Shown here: positions 7,969 through 16,652 of the stretch, piece by piece
How the letters are laid out: each line of letters opens with the position of its first letter
How positions within the stretch are numbered: position 1 is the stretch's first letter
Assembly: GCA_002687115.1 (NCBI GenBank)
Contig: NYZI01000076.1
Span: forward strand, 1 to 57,095
Direction of reading: 5' to 3'
Source of the DNA: Cyanobium sp. ARS6
GTDB taxonomy: Bacteria > Cyanobacteriota > Cyanobacteriia > PCC-6307 > Cyanobiaceae
DNA: 57,095 bases
Position numbers and translations under genes: made by a program
The notes under the pieces: model-generated
Seen by the model: the letters and a program-made list of their open reading frames with translations, nothing else
What the model was told of the DNA's origin: nothing
The model's database searches: none

Positions 7969-9072
7969 ATGGCCATTATCAACATTATTGGATATGGCAT
8001 TCTCAACCTTGACAAAATCATTTCCGATCCGCCAAGGTCCAAAAACGCAAGGATCACAAGTATCTCACCCTTCGAAGTCAACGTTGATATTGAATTAGAT
8101 ATTAATGACAATGGTGTTTACATCCCCACAAGTATTAGCGCATCTGGCCTGTTTATCCCAACACTCAACGGCGAAATCAGCGGGACAGTTACACGAGTGC
8201 AGCTAAAAACAGACGACAGTTATTGGAACCTTGAAATCAAAGACATTCAGGTCAATATCGAAGATGTTATTTCCTTGATAGATGATCAGACGGCCTTGAG
8301 AGCGCTTGGTTTAAGCCTGCTGAGCGGAAACGATATCATCAATGGATCCGATAATGGCGGCTCATTGATCGCCAGACTTTTTGACGGGAACGATACTTTA
8401 TTCCTCAACAGCGGGCTGCTGAATGACGTGAACACCAATGCTGGTCAAGATTTCATTGAAATTCAGGGTGGCAGCGGCAACTTGCTAGCCGGATCCGATG
8501 ATGACACCATTCAATATATTGAAGGAGAATTTATTAACATCAACGGAAACAAAGGCAATGATCTCATCAACCTTTTGGGTGGAAAGGGAATTGTCCTGGG
8601 TGGTCAAGACTCCGATACCATCAACTTAAGAGGTGGAACATTCGAGAACATCAACGGAAATCTTGGGAGCGACATCATCAACATTCAAGACGGAGAGGCA
8701 GAAACAATATTAGGTGGTGCCAATGCCGATCTGATCACCAACTTTTCAGGGAAATTCACCTCCATCAATGGCAATAAAGGTGATGACACGATCATTAACG
8801 ATGCTTCACCATCAGGCGTCCTTAGAGGAGGCAAAGATAATGATTTACTTATCAATAATCCTGGGGCAAATGGGAACTTCTATGGCAATCTTGGCGCAGA
8901 TGTCTTCAAGCCATCTGATCAAGGGTTGATGACGATTAAAGACTTTAATCCTGCAGTCGACTCTCTAGACCTCAGCAATTTAGATACTTTTTCCACAAGA
9001 ATCAACGGAAACAACACGCTGATTGAAACGTCGTTCGGAGTTGTCGCAGTTTTAGAGAATGTGATTTTATAG
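7969..9072 (+). CDS. Large RTX-like protein with about 39-residue repeats
   Basis: From MAIINIIGYGILNLDKII the 367-residue product has an N-terminal beta-rich domain (about 1-120) and then a repeat region. GNDxI/GGxDxD motifs recur in units of about 39 residues beginning INGNKGNDLINLLGG, INGNLGSDIINIQDG and INGNKGDDTIIND, each followed by a GGxxxDxI element. The end, MTIKDFNPAVDSLDL and onward, matches the closing DFxPxxDxxDL segment of type I secreted RTX/M10-C proteins. There is no Sec signal. An upstream TTG (7915) or ATG (7945) is possible. It is probably an extracellular calcium-binding protein related in type to the one at 3182. Confidence 0.78.
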   Translation: MAIINIIGYGILNLDKIISDPPRSKNARITSISPFEVNVDIELDINDNGVYIPTSISASGLFIPTLNGEISGTVTRVQLKTDDSYWNLEIKDIQVNIEDVISLIDDQTALRALGLSLLSGNDIINGSDNGGSLIARLFDGNDTLFLNSGLLNDVNTNAGQDFIEIQGGSGNLLAGSDDDTIQYIEGEFININGNKGNDLINLLGGKGIVLGGQDSDTINLRGGTFENINGNLGSDIINIQDGEAETILGGANADLITNFSGKFTSINGNKGDDTIINDASPSGVLRGGKDNDLLINNPGANGNFYGNLGADVFKPSDQGLMTIKDFNPAVDSLDLSNLDTFSTRINGNNTLIETSFGVVAVLENVIL

Positions 9073-9355
9073 ATCCGCATTAAGTCGGCGGGGATCATTT
9101 GTTTGTCATACCAACAGGACAGCCAACCAAACAGGAACACAAACAGCCATCAAGACCGCGAGAAGATGAACAATCATGCCATTTCTACAGAGAAGTCCAA
9201 TCCTTGAAAAAAGACATGCAAATCATTCAACAATATTTAACCAACTTACATGAAGTATTTTCGCAATGTTTTAACAGCCATGGCTTAAGCAAAACCAAAC
9301 AATGCTTATTTCGTCATTATTTCACCTACCTTTCTGATAGTTCATTCCAACTTAG

Positions 9356-9874
9356 ATGATCAATCCTCAGCGAATTGCTCTGGCGATCGTGATTTGCGCC
9401 GCAAGTGGCTTGAGTGTTTCATGCTCGCAATCGACTGGAAAAACTCCAACGAGCACAGGGCTATCATCAAATGTTTATGATTCTGCAAAAAAAGCATTAG
9501 AAGAAAATGGTTTCTCAGGGTACGAGCCTAGTGGCGAAGTGCACATCTCAGGCACACCTGCCATTGCTGAGATTGTTTATTCAAATGGAGAAAAAACAGT
9601 TGAAGTGGATATTGAGAAGGATTCAGGTTCAATCGTAAAAATCGAGGAGGAAGTGGATCTTGACTCGATTCCTGCCAATATTGTCGAAAAAGCCAAATCA
9701 TCTGGCGTAGACTTAGCTACATGTCAAATCTATCAAGCAGCAAAGAGTTCATCAGGCGAACTCGAAGGTTATGAGTTTGATGACTGCGAGTTGAGCAAAA
9801 AAGATGTCGACGTAGACGTAGACACATTAGACGTTGATGTTGAGTCAAACGACTCAACAACCAGAGACAGCTAA
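9356..9874 (+). CDS. Acidic lipoprotein, PepSY-like
   Basis: The 172-residue product starts with a lipoprotein signal (IALAIVICAASGLSVSC, lipobox SVSC at about residues 20-23). The mature part has a PepSY-like repeat pattern: an AKKALEENGFSGYEPSGEV helix, strand IAEIVYSNGEKTVEVDIEKD, then EEVDLDSIPANIVEKAKSSG. It ends in a very acidic DVDVDVDTLDVDVESND tail. Localisation is at the outer face of a membrane. PepSY domains are often inhibitory or metal-associated, but function here is unknown. An upstream frame (9099-9359) overlaps the start as ATGA but shows no coding character. Confidence 0.7.
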   Translation: MINPQRIALAIVICAASGLSVSCSQSTGKTPTSTGLSSNVYDSAKKALEENGFSGYEPSGEVHISGTPAIAEIVYSNGEKTVEVDIEKDSGSIVKIEEEVDLDSIPANIVEKAKSSGVDLATCQIYQAAKSSSGELEGYEFDDCELSKKDVDVDVDTLDVDVESNDSTTRDS

Positions 9875-9923
9875 GTCAAACATTTCTTCAGTCAAGGCAA
9901 ATTATTTTTGCTTGAGAACCTTA

Positions 9924-9962
9924 TTAGCAAGTCAAGCGGTAATTCGTCGCTTGACTTGCTAA
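9924..9962 (+). terminator. Perfect 15-bp hairpin downstream of the acidic lipoprotein
   Basis: TTAGCAAGTCAAGCG (9924-9938) is repeated inverted at 9948-9962 around a 9-base loop. No T-run follows on either strand. It lies between two convergent genes, so a bidirectional transcription end is the simplest role. Confidence 0.55.
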
Positions 9963-10025
9963 TGAGGACAGACCGGCTCTTCCTACCTTTCCACAAGAAC
10001 TTAATTAAAATCGAATTATAATTGA

Positions 10026-10184
10026 TCAGGAAATATCAATTTCTTTGATGTAGATCAGCAGCTCATTGAACTCAAATGATTCGCAGCCATCAATCTGCGT
10101 GTTGTCCTCATCAGTCCAGATCAATTGCTTTACGCAAACAAACCTTCTCATCAACTCATCCTGTGTGTTGATTGAGTACTCCAT
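10026..10184 (-). CDS. Small acidic 52-aa hypothetical protein
   Basis: The ATG frame gives 52 residues, MEYSINTQDELMRRFVCVKQ... then IWTDEDNTQIDGCESFEFNE and LLIYIKEIDIS. The composition is that of a folded small protein (balanced charges, alternating hydrophobics, two Cys). It has no signal or membrane helix and no recognised family. It ends facing the hairpin at 9924-9962. Confidence 0.55.
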   Translation of the reverse strand: MEYSINTQDELMRRFVCVKQLIWTDEDNTQIDGCESFEFNELLIYIKEIDIS

Positions 10185-10519
10185 GGAAAGAATTTGGATC
10201 AATTAATCGAGATCGTCTGTATCAAAAGCATCAACACCAGGAATTTGCATTCGAACTACGTCCTGAAAGCTCAGTGCCGACATCGCTCAAAGTATTTGAC
10301 ACCCATTAAGCATGGCAACGGAAAGGGCACATCGTCACTACGCGGAAAGGATGACCTGCCTTCTCTACAATGGAACAACTCCAGTAAACAGACACGACTC
10401 AACCCATCGAGCAACCAAATATCCACATCAAAATCGGTATATCTTCGATTGCCAGCTGACCGGTCGATTGCCCTCCTCCTGTTGATTGTGCGGGCTGACC
10501 CAATCCAGATGGTGGAGTG
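10185..10519. other. Spacer with no gene seen
   Basis: A plus-strand frame fills much of this stretch (10194-10523), but its product has no family features, no ribosome-binding site and a random composition, so I do not call it. Confidence 0.45.
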
Positions 10520-10789
10520 TTAATGCTCACCTCTGAGCAGGCGATGGCGGATCTTTTTCTGCAGCACAAACGATGCAGGAATCAGAGTGATGCCATTGGC
10601 AAGAATCAACGGCCCATTGCCTGTGACCAGACCAAACACTCCCCAGATAGCGATCCCGCTCGTGAACAGGCTGTACATCGACAGGGAAATGGAGCATGTG
10701 TCATCCGTACGCAGCGTTTTGATTGCCTGCGGAAAGAAGCTCGATGTGGTGAGAGCCGCAGCTACATAACCGATTGAGTTGCCATCCAT
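10520..10789 (-). CDS. SemiSWEET (MtN3/PQ-loop) sugar transporter
   Basis: Starting at MDGNSIGYVAAALTTSSFFP, the 89-residue product has three predicted membrane helices and the PQ motif (SFFPQAIKTLRTDDTCSISL). It continues with SLFTSGIAIWGVFGLVTGN and PLILANGITLIPASFVLQKK. This is the three-helix SemiSWEET architecture, which works as a homodimer to move sugars across the membrane. A longer frame reaches 10927 (adding 46 residues, MIGLLSQIYALMVPEPG...), but the family length of about 90 favours the shorter start. Confidence 0.8.
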   Translation of the reverse strand: MDGNSIGYVAAALTTSSFFPQAIKTLRTDDTCSISLSMYSLFTSGIAIWGVFGLVTGNGPLILANGITLIPASFVLQKKIRHRLLRGEH

Positions 10790-10953
10790 CCAAAAAATAC
10801 CAGGCGCAAAAGTGTTCCACAAACTACTGCCCGATTGCTTCACCCCATCCACATTTGGAGTTGGAATTGGCCATGGCCCCGGTTCTGGGACCATGAGTGC
10901 ATAGATCTGGCTCAGAAGTCCAATCAAGCTGATTTATTGCATTTGAGGCTGAC

Positions 10954-11385
10954 CTACTGGCGCTTGCAGTCAGTGTGATCTTCGATGCCAACCTGACCCA
11001 TATAAACAATGATTGCCTTCGATTGTTTAGTGCCATTAATGCCCTTATGACACCAATTCATTGGCTCTAGATAGCTCATGCATTTGCTGAATGTTTTTTC
11101 CCCTTTGGATCCATAATCAACAACAAATGATCCTTCTGTCACATACACCCACAAAGGCACATTATGTTGATGCCAGTTGGTCTCCTCTCCTGGCCAAAGG
11201 GTGACATTCAGAGGTTTGACACTGGGTGTTCCCTCAGCATAATCGAAGGGATTACCGAGAACATCAGTGGATTGATTCTGAATCGTGATTGGATCGGCGG
11301 TAATACCACCTTCATAGTTGTGAGCAAACGATGTTGATCCGCTTAAGGTGCCCAACGCCAAAAGTCCGATGGCAAAACGATTCAT
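10954..11385 (-). CDS. Secreted cupin-fold protein
   Basis: The 143-residue product has a signal peptide (MNRFAIGLLALGTLSGSTSFA) and a small single cupin-like beta-barrel. The motif GEETNWHQHNVPLWVYVTEG carries the paired histidines and the downstream Glu expected for metal binding. VDYGSKGEKTF and a later NWCHKG segment follow. It is likely periplasmic; a ligand or enzymatic activity cannot be assigned. Start and signal are clear. Confidence 0.72.
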   Translation of the reverse strand: MNRFAIGLLALGTLSGSTSFAHNYEGGITADPITIQNQSTDVLGNPFDYAEGTPSVKPLNVTLWPGEETNWHQHNVPLWVYVTEGSFVVDYGSKGEKTFSKCMSYLEPMNWCHKGINGTKQSKAIIVYMGQVGIEDHTDCKRQ

Positions 11386-11630
11386 TTGCTGATTGACTAA
11401 TGTTCAACCAACCACATAGCAAAGAACACAGATTGAGGCCGTCTTAACTTTCAGAACAGGATGAAACAGCCAGACAGAGATTGGAGGGGCATCCATCGCA
11501 GGTTGACTGTCAGAAATCTGTAGCAAAGGGTGGATGTTCGGACCAGCGGGAGATTCACACACTTGATGAACCTGTTACTGGATGGTGATGACGCCCATGG
11601 AAGCCAGTGCTGATGAGAGACAGACAAGAC
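11386..11630. other. Spacer upstream of the cupin gene
   Basis: This probably contains the cupin promoter. A plus-strand frame at 11582-11830 overlaps the terminator and the metallothionein gene and is a shadow. No other gene is seen. Confidence 0.4.
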
Positions 11631-11668
11631 ATCAAAAAGCCCTGCTTTATAGAACAGGGCTTTTTGAT
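11631..11668 (-). terminator. Bidirectional rho-independent terminator after the metallothionein gene
   Basis: ATCAAAAAGCCCTG and CAGGGCTTTTTGAT form a perfect 14-bp inverted repeat around a 10-base loop, with A5 on one side and T5 on the other. It can terminate transcription from either direction and lies just past the metallothionein stop. Confidence 0.85.
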
Positions 11669-11687
11669 GACCTGCCTAAATCAGCGC

Positions 11688-11846
11688 TCAACAGCACTCA
11701 CAGCTGGTGCAACACTGTTCTCCACCTGCATGGCCATCAGCACAGGGTTGTGAACAGAACAATTTGCCATCCTTTTCAACAGCTGTCTGAGGTGAAACGG
11801 TGCATCCACAGGGCTCGCATGCACAGGTAGGGGTTGTGTTGACCAT
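11688..11846 (-). CDS. smtA: Bacterial metallothionein (SmtA type)
   Basis: The 52-residue product is Cys-rich with the SmtA pattern: CACEPCGC near the N-terminus, then FCSQPCADGHAGG with the conserved zinc-binding His, and CCTSCECC at the C-terminus. SmtA-type proteins bind Zn/Cd in a four-metal cluster and buffer metals in the cytosol. I chose the ATG giving MVNTTPTCACEPC, the usual N-terminus. The longer frame adds 20 residues of unlikely sequence. The C-terminal CC pair is a little unusual relative to the classical CxC end. A bidirectional terminator follows. Confidence 0.9.
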   Translation of the reverse strand: MVNTTPTCACEPCGCTVSPQTAVEKDGKLFCSQPCADGHAGGEQCCTSCECC

Positions 11847-12016
11847 CAACAATCCTCGTATCTCCTTCCTATATAGGACAGTCTGGGGACCATTGGCATC
11901 ACCCATCTGAGTGAATCAGCACCACTTCGAGGGATGGCAATCAGTAGCGCCACAACAAAAAGCCCCTTTCTGACGCTTCAGTGCCGTGACGGGGTGGCAG
12001 CCCTCCAGAGCTTTTT

Positions 12017-12721
12017 TCAAATGCATGGCCGAAGCAGGGCAAGGGCTTCTGCCTGGTGCTGCCCGCGCCAACCCCAGGTCAGCGACCAGCCACTGTCAGA
12101 CGCAACCGACTCAACCCACCCACATCGTGCCGGCCAGTCACAACGCTGCAGATGATCAATAACGGCATCACGCTGCACGCCCGTGAGACCTGGCCACTGA
12201 AGAACCCGCGCGACGTAGCGCTCCAGATAACGAGCTCGCGACTCATGCTCCTCCTGGAACACGTCCGTCCAAACCAGCAGCCCATCGTGGGCAATACGCC
12301 GGCGGGCCCCGTTCAGAAAACGAACTTTTTCAGAGTCACTGAGGTGATGAATGGCGAAGGCCGAGTGAATCAGATCCACCGATCTGCCGACATCCTCCTC
12401 TGCCCATTGGAGCAGATTTCCACAAACCCAGTGGCAGGGGAACCGGACATGGCCCATCTGACGTTCAGCGAGAGCGAGCACGGAGGCAGCAAGGTCAACT
12501 CCTGTGTAAGAACTCAGCGGCAAGGATCGGAACAAAGGCGAGAGGCGGGCCAGATCCCCACAGCCCAAATCCACCAGAGCAACGCTTGGAGACTGATCCC
12601 CACGTTGATCGAACCAAGCCCCGAGCATGGCAGCGGTGGCCTCTGCGATCGCTCTGTGCTCCATCGAATCGTGTTCGAGGACAGTTCTGTAGGTCTGCCA
12701 CTGCTCTTCAAACAGAGACAT
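12017..12721 (-). CDS. Class I SAM-dependent methyltransferase
   Basis: Starting at MSLFEEQWQTYRTVLEHDSM, the 234-residue product contains VALVDLGCGDLARL (motif I), YTGVDLAASVLALAE (acidic residue binding the SAM ribose), VDLIHSAFAIHHLSD (motif IV) and a DGLLVWTDVFQEE post-motif. This is a Methyltransf_12/25-type fold. The substrate is unknown. It lies between two metallothionein genes on the same strand, about 170 bases from the SmtA gene, so a shared metal- or stress-related role is possible but unproved. Confidence 0.82.
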   Translation of the reverse strand: MSLFEEQWQTYRTVLEHDSMEHRAIAEATAAMLGAWFDQRGDQSPSVALVDLGCGDLARLSPLFRSLPLSSYTGVDLAASVLALAERQMGHVRFPCHWVCGNLLQWAEEDVGRSVDLIHSAFAIHHLSDSEKVRFLNGARRRIAHDGLLVWTDVFQEEHESRARYLERYVARVLQWPGLTGVQRDAVIDHLQRCDWPARCGWVESVASDSGWSLTWGWRGQHQAEALALLRPCI

Positions 12722-12771
12722 CAACTCCGTACCATCACACACCCTTCAGGATGACGCCTACCTGGAAGAAA

Positions 12772-12894
12772 TTACTTCTGGTGAGCACCCCTGCTCTGAC
12801 CCAGCAGGTGATCAGCGAGTTCAAATTGGCGCAACTCCTCGTGACTCTGCGCGCAGTCGATCCCTGGTCGTGCCTGAGGCTTTGTTGAAGCCAT
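12772..12894 (-). CDS. Possible 40-aa protein with MxSTKxxARP start
   Basis: The frame starts MASTKPQARPGIDCAQSHEE and continues to AHQK. Its N-terminus matches the small frame at 96-200 (MTSTKLRARPEIDYA) in seven or more of the first fourteen residues, which argues that both are translated. Longer starts exist at 12960 and 13002 in the same frame. It is hydrophilic, with no signal or membrane segment. Function unknown. Confidence 0.4.
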   Translation of the reverse strand: MASTKPQARPGIDCAQSHEELRQFELADHLLGQSRGAHQK

Positions 12895-13051
12895 GGTGAC
12901 TTCAGGTGGAACCAGATCAGTCTTTGCAGCACCACGATTCGTTGGAAACGGCTCAGACATGCTGGAAAATGCGCTTTCAGGACCATTTCTTTGAAAGAAC
13001 ACGAAAAGCAGATCTCAGTTGTTCCGGTAGCCACCACGCGTTGAGACAGAG

Positions 13052-13261
13052 CTAATGGTTAGCGGCAAATAAGTGTGCCAACTCTCCAGTCCCGCAGTGA
13101 CAGCCATCCTGCGCACCATGACAAGGCTCCATGCTGGGGTGGCCCTTGGCACAAGCCTCAGAACAGAAATGCTGCCCGCCGAGCCTGATTGAACGGGATT
13201 CTTCAACACTGCACTTACAGAGAGAACAGTCACACAACAGCAGAGCTTCAGTCATTTCCAC
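13052..13261 (-). CDS. Second metallothionein-like protein
   Basis: The 69-residue product has a metallothionein core: CDCSLCKC, then QHFCSEACAKGHPS and PCHGAQDGCHCG. It therefore shares CxCxxCxC, FCSxxCAxGH and CxC elements with the SmtA-type gene at 11688. It has longer N- and C-terminal tails (MEMTEALLL, and TGELAHLFAANH) than the classical protein. It probably binds Zn, Cd or Cu. It is the second such gene within 1.6 kb, with a methyltransferase between them. Confidence 0.8.
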   Translation of the reverse strand: MEMTEALLLCDCSLCKCSVEESRSIRLGGQHFCSEACAKGHPSMEPCHGAQDGCHCGTGELAHLFAANH

Positions 13262-13567
13262 ATTCGCCTTAACAACTCATTCGGTCTACAACCTCCACAG
13301 AATCATTTCGCTGGTGGTGATCCGAACAGTTAGAACCATTGTCCTGAGAATAAGAAGCAGGGGCAAATGCAGACCGGAATTAGGCAAGACCAGTTGATTT
13401 CGATAGACCCGAAAGAAACAATTCGGTCGATGCACAGATCATGTCCACGAACCATCAAAAATACGCTGAATCGAGGTACAGGAGACTGTGGGTCAGGCTG
13501 ACCCATAACAGCCGCTATGAAAATTTCGAAAACTGAATCATCGAGCCATCGGGTGTTTGTGAATGGT
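13262..13567. other. Spacer containing one copy of a dispersed 22-base repeat
   Basis: No gene is seen. Positions 13347-13368 match 15236-15257 at 21 of 22 bases (core AGAATAAGAAGCAG followed by GGCAAAT). The metallothionein promoter is expected near 13270-13330. Confidence 0.45.
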
Positions 13568-14494
13568 TTATCCAGCCAGGAAAGCCAGTATTTGCTTCTC
13601 AGCCTCTGCAGAGGCTTCGGGGACCAAATGTTGCTGCATCACGAACCCATGTGGCATCCCCTTGCCGACGTGTGTCTTGATATCAGCCCCTTCACTTCTG
13701 GCCTTGCGGGCGTAATCAAGACCGTCATCCCTGAGAGGGTCATGTTCACCCACGATCACCAGTGTGGGTGGCAGGTCATTGAATGAACCATGCGCCGGGC
13801 TGGCCAAAGCATTGGTCCAGTAGGAACGGTCAGGGGCATAGAGCGCTCTCTGGAAAGCAAGCAGTTCCAACCCGTTGTAAGGGTGCCCAATGCCTAAATC
13901 AATCATGGACCGATGTGCTTCGAGCTCTAGATCGAGAACACCACAGATGAGCAGAATCTTGTCGGTTCGACGCTCTTACCGCCTCCGTCTCCATTGATCA
14001 CAGGCAGCCGCAAGGTTGGAACCACCAGAATCGCCAACAATGCAAACATTGCCTGAATGGCGCTTAAACACCTCTTCGAGCACACCCAGACAGTCAAATA
14101 ACGCTGCTGGGAAGGGATTCTCAGGTGCCAACCTGTAATGAACGGCATAAACCGAACGCCTGCTGTTGAACGCCAGTGCTTTCGCCCATCCGAGGTACTT
14201 TCCTGCCATAGGCGCAATCCAACCTCCGCCGTGCAGATAAACAACAACATCCTCTGTTGAATTGGATGGAACCAACAGACTTACATTCACCACATTGAGC
14301 CTTTCAAGCGATGGCAAATCAATGGAGTGGATCGTCTCTTCAGGGAAACAATCGAGACTGGGGTGATTGGGATTACCCCAGCGCGTTCTGATCTCTTTCA
14401 GCCATTGACTGCTCATTGGTGGGTCAGGAATCAGTGAGGCATAAAGATCCGCAGCAGCACCATTCGAGATTGCAGACGCAATCAGCGGATGCAT
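13568..14494 (-). pseudogene. HSL-family alpha/beta hydrolase interrupted by one in-frame TAA
   Basis: One continuous frame covers the whole gene, broken only by TAA at 13976-13978. Before it: VVVYLHGGGWIAP (HGGG oxyanion motif), YRLAPENPFPAAL and VCIVGDSGGSNLAAA (GDSGG nucleophile Ser). After it, in the same frame: DKILLICGVLDLELEAHRSM, VIVGEHDPLRDDG (catalytic Asp) and KGMPHGF (catalytic His). The full 308 codons match a hormone-sensitive-lipase-type esterase in order and spacing. A single substitution would restore Gln or Glu at the stop. Readthrough or a sequencing error cannot be excluded. The start overlaps the upstream NTPase gene by 13 bases. Confidence 0.8.
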
Positions 14495-15078
14495 GACTTG
14501 ATGGCCTGTTCAAGTTGATTGATCCGCTCCTCACGTGAGCCCCAGACTTCAATCAATGTTGGTTGATTGGTATCCGGCATGACAGAAAAGCGCTTGTCGC
14601 GGTAAATCTGTTTGAAAATCGCATCGACTTCGGCACGGTAAGGAAGATCAACAGGTCTGATACCGTCATCCTCCATATCCACCGGCCAACGATCAGTCAT
14701 TGGCACAAAAGCCACAAGATCAAGCCTCTGTAAAGTTTCCCTGACTCGTGGAACCATGGCAGTTACAAATGGATCATCGATATCCGTTGTTTTCTTATCG
14801 GCGGTATATTGCGAATAAGCCAGATAGTCCACCGGAGCACGGTCGAAAATCACACAGTCTCGGGCCGATGAATAAAGATTGATACGACTGGCGTTGTAAT
14901 ACATCTGGATTCCATTGTGTAAGCGGTTACATTCCTGACGAAATCGGATGTCATACATCTCCCCATCAAGTGCCCGAAACGGCTCCTCTTCACGGGTGTA
15001 GCGCGAATGTGTCCTGACCCAGTCCCAGACAAGTGTGCTCTTACCAAGAGAATGAGATCCGCTGATAGCAATGCGCAT
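14482..15078 (-). CDS. P-loop NTPase (AAA_28 / NadR-kinase-like)
   Basis: The 198-residue protein opens with MRIAISGSHSLGKSTLVWDW, a Walker A GxxxxGKST. Residues further on, DCVIFDRAPVDYLAY, form a Walker B/DRxxxD element like that of small-molecule kinases and the AAA_28 domain. A lid region with several Arg follows. Members phosphorylate or bind small ligands; the substrate is unknown. It is upstream of and overlaps the esterase gene, so the two form an operon. Confidence 0.7.
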   Translation of the reverse strand: MRIAISGSHSLGKSTLVWDWVRTHSRYTREEEPFRALDGEMYDIRFRQECNRLHNGIQMYYNASRINLYSSARDCVIFDRAPVDYLAYSQYTADKKTTDIDDPFVTAMVPRVRETLQRLDLVAFVPMTDRWPVDMEDDGIRPVDLPYRAEVDAIFKQIYRDKRFSVMPDTNQPTLIEVWGSREERINQLEQAIKSCIR

Positions 15079-15420
15079 GATCTGTTGAAAAGGAACCGTT
15101 AACTAAATTATGAAATGAATTTCGTGACATAGGAATGCTGCAACACTAGTGATCAAGCAATGAAACGGCAACCAACAAAACAACGTTAAACATGGCCAAA
15201 ACAAATGTCATCAAAGCAGCGATTCAACCAACATCAGAATAAGAAGCAGAGGCAAATCTCAACCTCACAACAGATATAGCGAAACTGTCATTGAAGAGCT
15301 GAAAGCAAGTAAACCGTTGAAAGCAAACAACGACAGATGTAAAAACAGGATCAATCAAATCCGACAATGCAGCTCAGCTGAAAAAAGTAGACATGAATGC
15401 GAACAGAATTTATGAGACAT
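15079..15420. other. AT-rich spacer with the second copy of the 22-base repeat
   Basis: No gene is seen. The repeat copy is at 15236-15257, matching 13347-13368 with one difference. The promoter of the NTPase-esterase operon should lie at the left end. Confidence 0.45.
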
Positions 15421-16293
15421 TCAAGGGGCACCAAGAAAGAAAGCAGAATTCTCGATCCACCATTGACAGATTGATTTTGAATCCTTTCCAGTCAATTTTT
15501 TGAAGTCTGAAGTGACTCTGGCAGCCTTACCTGCACGGAAAGCATCAAGATGACACATCACTTCAATATCCACGACAGCCTCCGAATAACCAGCCTCTGA
15601 AATCATCAAGGCGCGAAATGCATCCCTTGGCATGTCTTGGTAGGTAATGCACCGGTTCAGAGCATCGGAGGCGGCACATGCAACATCATTGAAAGACACC
15701 GCTTCAGGTCCGGTAATCACGTATTCACAGCCAACATGATCATCAGTTGAAGATGACAAAACCGAGACGAAGGCATCGGTTACGTCGTCCAATGCAACAA
15801 AACCAACCTTCGCCGACCCAACACATGAGATCAACATGCTTTCGGATTGAATCAATTCCCGGAACGGTTTGAAATTGGTTTCCATTACGGTCTGGGGACC
15901 AACAATGGTCCAAGGAAGCCCCGAGGACCGCATGAATCGTTCCGTCGCTTTACCAGCCTGACCAAGGGCGTCATCATGCTGTACACCTCCGGTCAAAAGC
16001 ACAATCGTTGCTTCTGAGCCCGAACGGATCATCGCCTCGATGACATTGCACTCTCGTTGTTCTTTTCTGTCATCCATGGGCGCGTTGATCAAGACCTTGT
16101 CAACACCGCTCATCAATTTGGCCAATGTGGATGGGTCATCCATGTCGGCGACCACACATTCAGCCCCGGGTGCGTTCAATGAGGTCAACGCCGCCTCAGA
16201 ACGCCCTGTCGCCCTGACTGGCATGCCGCGATTGGCTAAGCCTTCCACAACAGGGCGGCCAAACATACCGGTGGACGCCATAACCAGAATCAT
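15421..16293 (-). CDS. NmrA-like NAD(P)-binding protein (atypical SDR)
   Basis: The 290-residue product starts MILVMASTGMFGRPVVEGLA, a glycine-rich nucleotide-binding loop of the NmrA/HSCARG/QOR2 group (ATGxxGxxV type with a Ser variation). AGAECVVADMDDPSTLAKLM and IVLLTGGVQ follow, then LPWTIVGPQTVMETNF and ALDDVTDAFVSVLSS. These match NAD(P)H-quinone-reductase-like or redox-sensing SDR proteins. The catalytic Tyr/Lys of classical SDRs is not apparent, as is usual in this group. Confidence 0.8.
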   Translation of the reverse strand: MILVMASTGMFGRPVVEGLANRGMPVRATGRSEAALTSLNAPGAECVVADMDDPSTLAKLMSGVDKVLINAPMDDRKEQRECNVIEAMIRSGSEATIVLLTGGVQHDDALGQAGKATERFMRSSGLPWTIVGPQTVMETNFKPFRELIQSESMLISCVGSAKVGFVALDDVTDAFVSVLSSSTDDHVGCEYVITGPEAVSFNDVACAASDALNRCITYQDMPRDAFRALMISEAGYSEAVVDIEVMCHLDAFRAGKAARVTSDFKKLTGKDSKSICQWWIENSAFFLGAP

Positions 16294-16652
16294 TGGAAAC
16301 CAACAACGCCTAGCCCGGAATTAGCCAACATTCCATGAACGCGCCACGAATCCAGCATGGATCGATCAGCAATCGCATTCAACGAGCCGCACTAAGTGAT
16401 GGATCATGGCAACACGTAGCAGCTATAAACAAGCACCAAGCAACTGTTACACGGCGTTGAGTCATAGGTATTCAATAAAACAGATCAGACAAAAAGACGG
16501 TCGACGTGGATATGAGAAGCTGCAAGGATAAAGATCAAACCAGAATAAGAGTTAAGAAAAAGTGGCAACAGGAATGAATCCAGTATTAAGGTGGTTAACC
16601 ATTTATCATTTCATCTATTTTGCAGGAAGGAGACAGATTAGTGCACAACCGA
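16294..16652. other. Spacer with no gene seen
   Basis: The stretch lies between the NmrA-like gene start and the kinase stop and is AT-rich. The kinase may terminate here, but I see no convincing hairpin with a T-run. Confidence 0.45.

Noticed and set aside
9099..9359. 86-codon frame overlapping the acidic lipoprotein start as ATGA
   Set aside because: His/Cys/Gln-rich random composition, weak start, no domain; the overlap is probably chance.
10194..10523. 109-codon plus-strand frame
   Set aside because: No coding character; ends near the SemiSWEET 3' end.
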